Shown here piece after piece: positions 6,919 to 14,834 of a stretch of DNA of 64,000 bases (positions within the stretch are counted from its first letter, which is position 1; each line of letters opens with the position of its first letter). The notes under the pieces were generated by a model, which worked only from the letters and a program-made list of their open reading frames with translations, did no database searches and was not told the origin of the DNA. The DNA is taken from positions 1 to 64,000 of the forward strand of contig JACKPT010000002.1 of the NCBI GenBank assembly GCA_024233345.1. The letters run 5' to 3'. The stretch is from Verrucomicrobiota bacterium (GTDB lineage: Bacteria; Verrucomicrobiota; Kiritimatiellia; CAIVKH01). A program made the position numbers and the translations under genes.

Positions 6919-8391
6919 ATGGTCACCACGTCTATTCACGAACGGCTGCGGAGTGCGTTTCCAGAGGCAGGGTTCGGGTCGGCAAGGGAAGTGCGTGGCG
7001 GCATCGTGCGCGAGGTGGGGGGGCGGCTGGCCCGACCCTTTTCCGAGCGCCATCTTCACTGTGTCTGGTATGATGCCAAACTCCGCCCCCCCGGCCTGAC
7101 CACCCTCGACGGCGAACCGGTGGTGGTCGAGGATCCCGGGGCCTGGAACCTCGAGGCCGGTCCGGATTTTCTTGGCGCGGTGATCCGGATTGGCAAGGAG
7201 GAGCGGCGGTTCAGCGGGGATGTCGAAATCCATATCCGGGGCAGCGACTGGAACGCCCATGGACACCAGAACGATCCCCGGTATCGCGGAGTTAAATTTC
7301 ATGTGACCTATCATGCGGGTCCGTCCATCGCCGACCACCTGCCTCCGGGCACGCTGGAGATTCCCCTGCAACCGGCCCTGCAGCGATGTCCGGAGTTTGA
7401 TTTTCATGCCATCGAACTGACTGCTTATCCCTATGGCGAACGGGCCGTCCATCCTCCCTGTCGGGCTATTCTTGAGACCTGGGATGCCGACCGGAAAATG
7501 GAGCTGCTCAAAAAGGCAGGACAAAGCCGGTTGCTCCAGAAGGCGGAAATGCTCCACGAGCGGATCGAACAGGTCGGGGATGAACAGGCGTTTTACGAAC
7601 AATTTATGATTGGGCTTGGCTATCGGGACAACAAGGCCGCTTACCGTCAACTCGCCCGGTTGCTTCCCCTGTCGCGCTTGCGGGAGTTGTCCCAGGGGGA
7701 TTGGAATCATGCCTATGCATTGTTTGCGGGGGCGGGGGGGCTGCTGCCGGATCCGGATACCCTGACCGACCCGGAGGCCAAGGTGTATGTGCGCGCATGC
7801 TGGGATCACTTCTGGCGAGACCGGGACCGGCTGGCGGGGGAGCCGCTGACCCGGTCAGACTGGAAGTTGTCAGGGCTGCGTCCCATGAATTTTCCCGCCC
7901 GGCGCCTGATGGCGGCGGCCCAGAAATTCACTACCGATGAGGTGTTCAGAGATCTGGATACCCTAAATGGCCTGCGGATTGATCAGGCCCTCTCTGCGTG
8001 GATGCGGATGATGGGTCCATGGGAGGACTCTTTCTGGTCCCGCCGGGTTTCGTGGGATGGAAAATGGCGGCCCGGGAATGCCGCCACCCTGATTGGGACG
8101 GACCGGTTGCAGATCCTGTTTACGAATCTGGTGGTACCGTGGATGGCAGTGCATCGCACACCACCCGAAGCGCTGGTCGGATTGGAAAGCCTCCCCGCCG
8201 AAGGCACCACCAGCGTTTTAAAGCAGGCCGCGTTTTATGTATTCGGTCCGGATATGCCATCGGTCTATCTGAAGTCCGGCCTGCGCCAGCAGGGACTGTT
8301 GCACCTGTTCCATGAATTCTGCCTGCGCGACCGGACCCGTTGCGTGTCCTGTCTTTTTCCCGGCCTGCTTGGGCAGGCTGATTCTCCCTGA
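6919..8391 (+). CDS. DUF2851 family protein
   Basis: This 490-residue soluble protein shows the DUF2851 signature: 'LHCVWYDAKLRPPGLTTLDG', 'PGAWNLEAGPDFLGAVIRIG', 'GDVEIHIRGSDWNAHGH' and 'VKFHVTYHA'. A late 'CLRDRTRCVSCLFP' carries a Cys pair. The N-terminal part looks nuclease-like in layout (conserved E, D and H residues), but no function is established for the family. Exonuclease III follows 24 bp downstream on the same strand, so a DNA-repair link is possible but only contextual. No clear Shine-Dalgarno precedes the ATG at 6919. Confidence 0.8.
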   Translation: MVTTSIHERLRSAFPEAGFGSAREVRGGIVREVGGRLARPFSERHLHCVWYDAKLRPPGLTTLDGEPVVVEDPGAWNLEAGPDFLGAVIRIGKEERRFSGDVEIHIRGSDWNAHGHQNDPRYRGVKFHVTYHAGPSIADHLPPGTLEIPLQPALQRCPEFDFHAIELTAYPYGERAVHPPCRAILETWDADRKMELLKKAGQSRLLQKAEMLHERIEQVGDEQAFYEQFMIGLGYRDNKAAYRQLARLLPLSRLRELSQGDWNHAYALFAGAGGLLPDPDTLTDPEAKVYVRACWDHFWRDRDRLAGEPLTRSDWKLSGLRPMNFPARRLMAAAQKFTTDEVFRDLDTLNGLRIDQALSAWMRMMGPWEDSFWSRRVSWDGKWRPGNAATLIGTDRLQILFTNLVVPWMAVHRTPPEALVGLESLPAEGTTSVLKQAAFYVFGPDMPSVYLKSGLRQQGLLHLFHEFCLRDRTRCVSCLFPGLLGQADSP

Positions 8392-8415
8392 ACCCAACCA
8401 CCCGATCGGAAGCCC

Positions 8416-9189
8416 ATGAAACTTGCTACGTACAACATCAACTCCATCCGCAGCCGGATTGACAGCCTGCTTGGTTGGATGGATCAGCATCAACCCGACA
8501 TTCTCTGTCTTCAGGAAACCAAGGTGCAAGATGCGGACTTCCCGTTCGAGCCGTTGGCGGCCGCAGGTTATCATGTCGCGTTCGCGGGGCAGAAGTCCTA
8601 CAACGGGGTGGCGATTCTTTCCCGCAACAAGCCGAATGCCGTGATCAAAGGGTTCGATGACGGCGGCCCGGCCGACGAACCGCGTCTGCTCCTCGCCCGG
8701 TTCGGTGACCTCACCGTGGTCAATACCTATGTGCCCCAGGGCCGGGACATCACCCACGAAATGTTTGCCTACAAGGTGGCGTGGTTCGGGCGGCTGCGGA
8801 AGTTTCTCGACCGGCATGTGAAGCCCTCCGATCCGGTGGCGTGGGTGGGGGACCTGAATGTGGCGATCCAGCCCATCGATGTGTACAACCCCGAGAAGCG
8901 TGCCAAGCATGTCTGTTACCACCAGGATGCCCGTGATGCCTTCGCCCGGTGTATCGACTGGGGCTTCACCGACCTGTACCGGACCAGTCATCCCGAGGGT
9001 GGTGAATACACCTTCTATGACTACCGGACCAAAGACTCGGTGCAGAAGGGTCAGGGCTGGCGCATCGACTACATCCTCGCCACCCCTTCGTTGGCCGAGC
9101 GGGCCAGAACCTCCTACATCGACCTCGAACCCCGTCTCGCCCCCGTCTCCTCCGACCATACCTACCTGGTCGCGGAATTTGCGGATTGA
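8416..9189 (+). CDS. xth: Exodeoxyribonuclease III
   Basis: This 257-residue endonuclease/exonuclease/phosphatase-fold protein contains the family motifs in order. They are 'NINSIRSRI' (N-terminal Asn), 'LQETKVQD' (metal-binding Glu), 'VNTYVPQGRD', 'WVGDLNVA' (Asp/Asn pair), 'GWRIDYIL' and 'SSDHTYLV' (catalytic Asp-His). Exonuclease III cleaves at AP sites and trims 3' blocks in base-excision repair. Length is typical. It probably shares a transcript with the DUF2851 gene. Confidence 0.93.
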   Translation: MKLATYNINSIRSRIDSLLGWMDQHQPDILCLQETKVQDADFPFEPLAAAGYHVAFAGQKSYNGVAILSRNKPNAVIKGFDDGGPADEPRLLLARFGDLTVVNTYVPQGRDITHEMFAYKVAWFGRLRKFLDRHVKPSDPVAWVGDLNVAIQPIDVYNPEKRAKHVCYHQDARDAFARCIDWGFTDLYRTSHPEGGEYTFYDYRTKDSVQKGQGWRIDYILATPSLAERARTSYIDLEPRLAPVSSDHTYLVAEFAD

Positions 9190-9219
9190 TCAACCCAGGT
9201 CCTCGCGTTTGTGGTCTTT

Positions 9220-9254
9220 GATCCCTGCCGCCTTGCGCGGCAGGTGAATGAATT
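9220..9254. repeat. CCTGCCGCC palindromic repeat, copy 1
   Basis: CCTGCCGCCTTGCGCGGCAGG folds into a short hairpin and is followed by TGAATGAATT. A near-identical 35-nt copy with one substitution lies at 21439-21473. A related hairpin in opposite orientation lies at 9384-9408. All are intergenic. Confidence 0.7.
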
Positions 9255-9383
9255 GTTTTGGTTAGACAGGATGGCAGAGCGCCCGGAACCCGAATGGCGC
9301 GAATCGGGTGCGCTGCTCTGAACCTCGCTCGGTCCGGGTTCTGACCGGGTTGTCTCTTTTCTGTTCTAGCGACCGAACGTCGT

Positions 9384-9408
9384 CCCCTGCCGCGCAAGGT
9401 GGCAGGGG
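9384..9408. repeat. Hairpin repeat, inverted relative to 9220-9254
   Basis: CCCCTGCC (9384-9391) pairs with GGCAGGGG (9401-9408) around a 9-nt loop. The minus-strand reading matches the core of the 9220 repeat with one change. The two copies flank 130 bp with no gene. The element could act as a bidirectional 3'-end hairpin between xth and the convergent gene at 9423, but it lacks a T run. Confidence 0.6.
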
Positions 9409-9422
9409 CCGTGGTTGCCGAA

Positions 9423-9659
9423 TCAGTTGGTTGGCGGCTTGTCTGGCAGGGAATGGCTTTTTCCTGCGACGGTAACTGTCTGCGGTTGATTGTCACCGCT
9501 CTTGAACAGCCTGTGACGGGTCATGGCGAAGAATTCCATCAGCATCACCAGCATCAGTGACTTCACCAGGGTATCGGAAAATCGCAGCGGGTCCACCCAG
9601 GTCACGATAAACAGACCGGCGAGGACCAGGTCGGAGATGCCGGACAGGAGGTACTTCAT
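9423..9659 (-). CDS. Small membrane protein, function unknown
   Basis: This 78-residue protein has two predicted membrane helices ('YLLSGISDLVLAGLFIVTW' and 'LVKSLMLVMLMEFFAM') and a hydrophilic C-terminal tail. I do not recognise the family. It lies downstream of the two secreted paralogues on the same strand, after a 172-bp gap that holds nothing I can identify. The reading frame and hydrophobic pattern favour a real gene, but it is short. Confidence 0.55.
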   Translation of the reverse strand: MKYLLSGISDLVLAGLFIVTWVDPLRFSDTLVKSLMLVMLMEFFAMTRHRLFKSGDNQPQTVTVAGKSHSLPDKPPTN

Positions 9660-9831
9660 GACCCCGTAGACTGCGGCCGATGGGCCTGGGTTGCAAATGA
9701 AAACAGGTGGTTGGATTCCTGCCAGTGAAGGGCCATCCGAAGGTGCAACAATGGATTGATCGTGATCTCAGTGAAGGAGGAAGAATGATTGAGGACAGAG
9801 AGGCACGTCTGGCCAGGTGCCATCATCGGGG

Positions 9832-10452
9832 TCAGTTATCCGTTCCTACGATCGCTTCCATGGACACGCCGCAGCCACGGGTGCGGAAGAACCGGTGGTC
9901 ATGGGAACCGAAGAGACCATCCTGGGTGGTGTGCCATTCGTCGAGGTTGCGGCTGGACTCGATTTTCACCGTGGCGTTGGCGGCGGCAGCCCAGGTTTGG
10001 CATGCTCGCCCGGCAACGCTGGCATCCCGCAGGGTGTAACGGATAACGGTGTTGGTGAGGGGGTCGTCGTAGGACAACGTCCCGAGATCATAGACGACCA
10101 GGCGTAGATCCATGGGACCGGAGAGCGCGAACGGGGCATTGGATGGATTGCCTTCGCTGCCGGTGGTGCCGCCGATCCGCACGGTGGGCACGAGTCGTTT
10201 GAGGTAGGTTGCCGGCAGATTGGTGACCAGTCCGGGGGAGACGCCTTCCAGAGCGATTTCGCAGTAAAGGGTGCCGATGTGCCCGGTAAGATCAAACTCG
10301 GCATTGGTGAACACCGCGACCTTGCCGACGGGCAGGGAGAGGGTATCGCCATAGGCCAGTTCCCCCTCCTGCCCCCGGGCCACCCGGCCAGCGGCAGCAA
10401 GAACCACTGCAACCAGCAGCGCAACCACCAGTGCGTGCCGCGTCATGGTCAT
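9832..10452 (-). CDS. Secreted protein of unknown function, paralogue 2
   Basis: This 206-residue protein has an N-terminal signal peptide (hydrophobic residues about 8-25, 'VVALLVAVVLAAAG'). The mature part is predicted beta-rich. The C-terminus 'ESSRNLDEWHT...HRFFRTRGCG' is the short tail seen on many secreted Verrucomicrobia-type proteins. It is clearly paralogous to the gene at 10449-11123: both share 'YG-x-L-x-VP/VGKVA-F' near the mature start, a 'PAT-L-L-PT' block and a 'GTL-Y-D' block. Start and the preceding stop overlap by 4 nt. Function unknown; export to periplasm or surface is inferred. Confidence 0.7.
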   Translation of the reverse strand: MTMTRHALVVALLVAVVLAAAGRVARGQEGELAYGDTLSLPVGKVAVFTNAEFDLTGHIGTLYCEIALEGVSPGLVTNLPATYLKRLVPTVRIGGTTGSEGNPSNAPFALSGPMDLRLVVYDLGTLSYDDPLTNTVIRYTLRDASVAGRACQTWAAAANATVKIESSRNLDEWHTTQDGLFGSHDHRFFRTRGCGVSMEAIVGTDN

Positions 10453-11123
10453 GGCCCCAGCAGTTCGGCGCGGGCGCGGAAGAACTTGTTTGAGGTCGAG
10501 GCCGGGTAATTACCCGGCGAAGCGGAAACCCAGTTCACCATATCGCTGCTCGACTCGAGACTGATCGCGACGTTTCCGGTGGCATCGGAGGGAACCACCA
10601 CTGCGGCGAGAGGCAGGATGTTATCGCTGGAGCCGGTGGTTCCGCAGCAGTCGGTAACCACCGCATCCTCGATGAGGACGAGGGCGCGGATGATCATATT
10701 GGCTTCATCAAAATACAGGGTGCCCTGGTCATTGATCACCAGGCTGAACGTGCCTCCCCCGCCAAACTTAAACGACTCGCCCGATGCCGGAGCACCCTCG
10801 GTGCCCTTGACAATCGAACTCCCGACCCCGAATGTCGGCATCAGCTTATGCAAGGCGGTGGCCGGCATGAATTCCACCTCGCCCTGTACGCCGCCCCACA
10901 GGGCAACCTGGGCAAATTCCGTGCCCCCGAAGTTATTGATGTTGAAGTAGGCGCTGACAAAGGTGGCCACCTTGTCGGCGGGAACGACCAGCGGCGTACC
11001 GTACTCCATCGTGACATACTCCTTACTCCCCTGGGCGAACGAACCTACGCACAGGCACAGGGAAATCCCCAACAACACACAGAACCTGAGTGATGACGTC
11101 ATAAACAACCTCCTTAACAGCAC
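10449..11123 (-). CDS. Secreted protein of unknown function, paralogue 1
   Basis: This 224-residue protein has a signal peptide ('FCVLLGISLCLCVGSFAQ', residues about 14-31). The mature domain contains 'YGTPLVVPADKVATF' and 'GTLYFDEANMIIRALV'. The C-terminal tail 'ESSSDMVNWVSA...NKFFRARAELL' is a version of the 'ESS-D-VNW...FFR-R' motif common in PVC secreted proteins. It is first in a two-gene unit with its paralogue. An AAGGAGGT-like Shine-Dalgarno (minus strand, 'TTAAGGAGGTTG') precedes the internal ATG at about 11102, giving 'MTSSLRFCV'; that start, 7 codons in, may be the true one. Function unknown. Confidence 0.72.
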   Translation of the reverse strand: MLLRRLFMTSSLRFCVLLGISLCLCVGSFAQGSKEYVTMEYGTPLVVPADKVATFVSAYFNINNFGGTEFAQVALWGGVQGEVEFMPATALHKLMPTFGVGSSIVKGTEGAPASGESFKFGGGGTFSLVINDQGTLYFDEANMIIRALVLIEDAVVTDCCGTTGSSDNILPLAAVVVPSDATGNVAISLESSSDMVNWVSASPGNYPASTSNKFFRARAELLGP

Positions 11124-11205
11124 TACATAAAGAGAAACCCCGGTAAAGTCAACCTCTCTGGGGAACAGCGGTGGATCGAAAATCGCGTCGTGCGCCGAGG
11201 CGTTA

Positions 11206-11250
11206 TGGGATCAAAGGGATTATTTTCACCTGAGTAAACCAATCAATCCC
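11206..11250. repeat. Imperfect direct repeat, left flank of the accessory operon
   Basis: The segment GGGATCAAAGG...TTTTCACCT...TAAACCAATCAATC matches 16442-16483 (GAGATCAAAGG...TTTTCATCT...TAACCAGTCAATC). Roughly four of five positions agree with one gap. It starts 19 bp past the HNH stop (minus strand), and the partner lies beyond the other end of the four-gene operon. Confidence 0.45.
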
Positions 11251-11268
11251 CTGGGTCATCATTCTCTT

Positions 11269-11874
11269 TCAGAGGAGCGCTTCAATAGCGGCGCAAGTTC
11301 GCGCCAATTCATCCGGATGCGGAAGCTCACCAGCCTCAGCCTTGCGGCGAATCTCGGCGATGCGTTGCCGAAAACGGTGTCTGAGAATCCGCAACTCTCG
11401 CAGCTTTCGCATAAATTCTCGGTCAAGACGGAGCAGCCGAATTAAATAGGCGGCTGGTGGCCGCCGTGCTTGTATGATTCCGTCGGGCCTTACCATAAAG
11501 TAGGCACTGCGGTCGTCCGCGAATGGATCAATGAAACCTTCCGAGCCGTTGTGTGTGCCTTCACTGCCACGAACCGGCCACCAATCCGATTTCCAAATGT
11601 TGCACCGACCGCAGGCGTAATGGAGGTTTCGCGGGTCATTAATGAGGTGTTTGAACTCTGGGAATGACTCCGGGCGGAAATGGTCAAGCTGCATTGCCTC
11701 GGCACCACCCACTTCGTTTGCCATCGCGTCGCAATACACGCAGCGATGCTGGCAATCCTCAGCGATCTCGGACTTGTAGTGCGAGTAGGTGTAAAACGTC
11801 CCATCCGCTTTGACTGAATAGGCTTCCCTTCGTTTAAGTACGGGGAAGAACAAGTTGCCAGCGGTTGCTTTCAT
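11269..11874 (-). CDS. HNH endonuclease (fourth gene of candidate defence operon)
   Basis: The protein has 201 residues. Residues 45-92 form a Cys-ligated HNH/beta-beta-alpha-metal nuclease: C45-x2-C48 ('CVYCD'), D64-H65 ('MQLDHFRPES'), a central Asn in 'NDPRNLHYACGRCN', and C88-x2-C91 followed by N92. The C-terminal 90 residues are basic and helical ('RELRILRHRFRQRIAEIRRKAEAGEL'), a possible DNA- or partner-binding arm. It begins 3 bp after the receiver stop in an operon of methylase, GHKL ATPase and receiver. A role as the cutting effector is inferred. Codon use is less GC-biased than in neighbouring housekeeping genes. Confidence 0.85.
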   Translation of the reverse strand: MKATAGNLFFPVLKRREAYSVKADGTFYTYSHYKSEIAEDCQHRCVYCDAMANEVGGAEAMQLDHFRPESFPEFKHLINDPRNLHYACGRCNIWKSDWWPVRGSEGTHNGSEGFIDPFADDRSAYFMVRPDGIIQARRPPAAYLIRLLRLDREFMRKLRELRILRHRFRQRIAEIRRKAEAGELPHPDELARTCAAIEALL

Positions 11875-11877
11875 GGG

Positions 11878-12507
11878 TCAGAGCAGTCGTTCGGTGTTGA
11901 GCAAGCGCTTCAGGTTTTCTATCTCAATGTCCATCTTTCGCTGCTTCTCCCGCTCGGCAGCGGCAACGGGTGCGATGCGTTCAGATTCGAGTGCTTTCAG
12001 CTCAAGGAACTCTTTAGGGTTCAAATCGCTATTCGTGCATCGTACCAACAGGTCGTGGTAGCGCTTCTCCCGCTCCGCGAGCACGCTGCCCACGATTTCA
12101 ATCTGGCGGGAAAGTCGCGCCTTGAATGCCTGCGCCTCTGGCGAATTCGGATTGTTGATGATCCTCTTCTTCGCGAAGATGTTCTCTACAGCCCATCCCT
12201 GATGAGTAAAATCGTCGTCGGGGTAGTTTGTGAGGATGAAGATGGGCAGGTTGCCGCCGATGGCACGCAGATGCGCGGCTAGTTCCGCACCAGTGTAGGT
12301 CACTCCACCGGCAGTGTTGAGACGTTCGTCAAGAATAAGCGCCGCAGCGGTTTTGTCGGCAATGAGAACCGAATAGTCGGCGAGTGTGGGGAGAGGGGCG
12401 AGCGGCTCTATATTGATCCCTGTGCCGACGAAGACCTCGCGCAATACATCCACGCAGCTGCGGCGTTCCATCTCATCATCATCTATTAAAAAAACAGGCT
12501 TGCTCAT
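11878..12507 (-). CDS. Stand-alone response-regulator receiver with helical tail
   Basis: The protein has 209 residues. Residues 1-118 are a receiver domain: acidic cluster D9-D11 ('LIDDDEMERR'), probable phosphoacceptor D60 in 'LILDERL', switch Thr T93 ('ILTNYP') and conserved Lys near 113 ('FAKKRI'). No DNA-binding or enzymatic output domain follows. Residues about 130-209 are charged helix ('ERIAPVAAAEREKQRKMDIEIENLKRLL'), likely coiled coil. The ATG overlaps the GHKL gene TGA (ATGA, 12504-12507), and the HNH gene follows after 3 bp. It may relay a phosphate from the upstream kinase-like protein to control the nuclease by protein contact; this is inference. Confidence 0.85.
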   Translation of the reverse strand: MSKPVFLIDDDEMERRSCVDVLREVFVGTGINIEPLAPLPTLADYSVLIADKTAAALILDERLNTAGGVTYTGAELAAHLRAIGGNLPIFILTNYPDDDFTHQGWAVENIFAKKRIINNPNSPEAQAFKARLSRQIEIVGSVLAEREKRYHDLLVRCTNSDLNPKEFLELKALESERIAPVAAAEREKQRKMDIEIENLKRLLNTERLL

Positions 12508-14834
12508 AGTTCGGTGTCATCGGTTGTAGCTGCGGGAATACGGATTTGAAACGAAGCTCCGCCGAGGTCACCCTTGGCGATGGCGGCAATGGAACCGCCG
12601 GTATTCTGTTCAATAAAGTTTCGGACGATGGTGAGTCCCATGCCAGTGCCAGATATGTGTCCACTCGCATTCCGCTTGGTAGAAAATGTCGGTAGAAAAA
12701 TGCGCTCCTCCTGCCCGGCGGGCAAGCCAATACCATTATCCTCGAATGTCAGGAGGAAGACTGCCCCTGCTGGCCGAAGCGTGACGCGAATTACGCGCTC
12801 GTAATTCTCCTTGCGCTCACGCAACGCCCATTCCGCGTTGGTGATGAGGTTCACAAGGACGCTTTCCCAATCAATCTGGTAGCCTTTGATTCGGCAAGGT
12901 TCGGCTGGCAGGTTTCCCTCAACATCGAGCGTTATGTTTCGCTGCACTCGCAGAGACTGGTCAAATGTCGTGAAGATGTTTTGCACAACTTTCTTTAGGC
13001 AAAACGTAGTGCTCTTGCGCTTCTCCGGTTTCACGTTGCCGATCGAAAACTCTGCAAACGTCTCGATACGGCGCGCCTGCGTTGCTGTATCCGCCAGTTT
13101 GCCTGTTACTTGCGCTTCCACCTCAGCGTTCGCGAAAAAGAAGTGTTGAGGGAGGTTACGTTCCAGCCATCCAGCATTTGCCGCGCAACTACTCGCCCAA
13201 CCCAACGTTTCGTGGCCGAAAGCAGCGGCCAATATGCCTAGTGACGCAAGGTTAGCCATCGTGTCCTTCTCGCGAGACTCGCGCTCATCTTCAGCACGAA
13301 ACGTCTTGGAGGATTGCTCCAGCTTCTCCTTTGCTTCTGCCAGCGCCTTCCGTACGTCGGCAATTAGCTCGGTTTGATTAGGCGGTGTGGGTGAAGATGT
13401 CTCAACGGCTGGCCTCTGACCAACGAGCGCAGTCAAAGCTCCCGCAGCCTCCGTGAGGTTCTTCAGTGCATCGTCAGCTTGCGACTTGGCCTCGTCCCGA
13501 GGTGTCAGCTTCGGCAGACGAGACATTTCAAAGTCTTGATGATTCAGCTCAAAGAATCGAACTGTTTCTTCCGCAAAGACCCGGAGGTGAGAAAATGCCT
13601 TTCCCTCCACCAGGCCTTCCCTATTCGTCTGGTCGAGCAGTTCTGCATTTTTCTCGCGACTCAAAAAGACGGCGCCAACGACTTGATTGTAGCCGATGCG
13701 CCAATTGCCTGGCTTGTCATCCTGTTTGACCCCTTCGGGGCTGGACATGCGCCGATATGCGAGTCGGAGCCAGTCGCCTTCTCCATTCGGATTGCCATAA
13801 GGCTTTACTCGAAATCCATCGCGATAAACGCGCAGCCCTTGGTTTGCCTCCAAGAACGTTTTGATGGCATTTAAGCCAATCGTTTGGTCTCCCAATGTCG
13901 ATTGCTTTCTCGGGATGAAGTAAAACTCAAACTGCAAGGGGCCACAGTGAGGCACCACGCCACATCCGGGAAATCGCTTCTCCCACGATGATGGTCCTTC
14001 TTCGTAGACACGATTGTGATGAGCCGAAGCCATCTTCATGTGAACGGAACCATCTTCGCCGATGCTAGCGGTGACTTTCCATTGTGCAGCTTGCAGTAAG
14101 GAGCTAGGCGTTACAATCGGCCCATCGACAGCATTCAATCCTAGACCGGAATCCAATTGGATTAGAAAATCTGCCCCTGACGAGAACGGTGAGACTAACA
14201 GAGATAACTCAGATCGCAAGTCCACCAGCGTGCTCTCTTTCCACTCATCCTTCAACTCGGTCAATATCAGCCGCGTGCCGTGCGGGTAATCCCGCCACTC
14301 GCCAGAGAAAGGGTCTTGCCGAAGATTCGGTATACCATAGACCTTCAGGCGGATCTGCTCCAGGCGCACATCTTCTTTTTCGAATCGGCTCCAATCTATC
14401 GGAAGTTCGATTCCTTCCGCTGCACCCTCGACTATGGATTGAAGTTTTGTGTGCCGCGCGAGTCGGTCCAATCCCAGACGGCCCAGCCCCTTCTCCCCTG
14501 TGAGCACTCGTTTTCTAGTGTTGCGTCTTAACTTCACCTTGTTCGTGGTGCCGATGACCATCCAGTAGTTCAGCAAGTCGTCAGCAGTCATGCCACACCC
14601 GTCGTCCTCAATCACCATCTGTGCCGCTTGCGTTCCAAGGCCGTTGAACCGGATGCGAACATGAGAGGCGCCGGCATCGTATGCATTCTTTACGAGTTCT
14701 AGAATCGCGATGATTGAACTGGAAATGCTTTCGCGCCCTAATTGAATCGCCAGTCTTGCCTCGACCCCGAAATACGCCTCAGCGAGATGCGGGCGCTCAT
14801 CGTCCAGAGAATTCTGTGTAACCTCACCGCTCAT
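12504..14834 (-). CDS. Double GHKL ATPase: MORC/Hsp90-like N-domain plus histidine-kinase C-domain
   Basis: The protein has 776 residues from the ATG at 14832-14834, which overlaps the methylase stop as ATGA; a longer in-frame reading would overlap the methylase. The N-terminal ATPase has N50 in 'ELVKNAYDAGA', 'IEDDGCGM' at 77-82 and 'GEKGLGRLGLDRLA' from 113, as in MORC, Hsp90 and MutL. A linker of 'KALAEAKEKLEQSSK' type follows. Next comes a DHp-like helix with H541 ('AAAFGHETLGW'). The C-terminal HATPase has N666 ('NLITNAEWALRER'), 'DNGIGLPAG' from 699 and 'SGTGMGLTIV' from 728. Two different GHKL ATPases in one chain are unusual. A phosphorelay H541 to receiver D60 is inferred; no membrane or sensor domain is visible. 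Confidence 0.87.
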   Translation of the reverse strand: MSGEVTQNSLDDERPHLAEAYFGVEARLAIQLGRESISSSIIAILELVKNAYDAGASHVRIRFNGLGTQAAQMVIEDDGCGMTADDLLNYWMVIGTTNKVKLRRNTRKRVLTGEKGLGRLGLDRLARHTKLQSIVEGAAEGIELPIDWSRFEKEDVRLEQIRLKVYGIPNLRQDPFSGEWRDYPHGTRLILTELKDEWKESTLVDLRSELSLLVSPFSSGADFLIQLDSGLGLNAVDGPIVTPSSLLQAAQWKVTASIGEDGSVHMKMASAHHNRVYEEGPSSWEKRFPGCGVVPHCGPLQFEFYFIPRKQSTLGDQTIGLNAIKTFLEANQGLRVYRDGFRVKPYGNPNGEGDWLRLAYRRMSSPEGVKQDDKPGNWRIGYNQVVGAVFLSREKNAELLDQTNREGLVEGKAFSHLRVFAEETVRFFELNHQDFEMSRLPKLTPRDEAKSQADDALKNLTEAAGALTALVGQRPAVETSSPTPPNQTELIADVRKALAEAKEKLEQSSKTFRAEDERESREKDTMANLASLGILAAAFGHETLGWASSCAANAGWLERNLPQHFFFANAEVEAQVTGKLADTATQARRIETFAEFSIGNVKPEKRKSTTFCLKKVVQNIFTTFDQSLRVQRNITLDVEGNLPAEPCRIKGYQIDWESVLVNLITNAEWALRERKENYERVIRVTLRPAGAVFLLTFEDNGIGLPAGQEERIFLPTFSTKRNASGHISGTGMGLTIVRNFIEQNTGGSIAAIAKGDLGGASFQIRIPAATTDDTEL

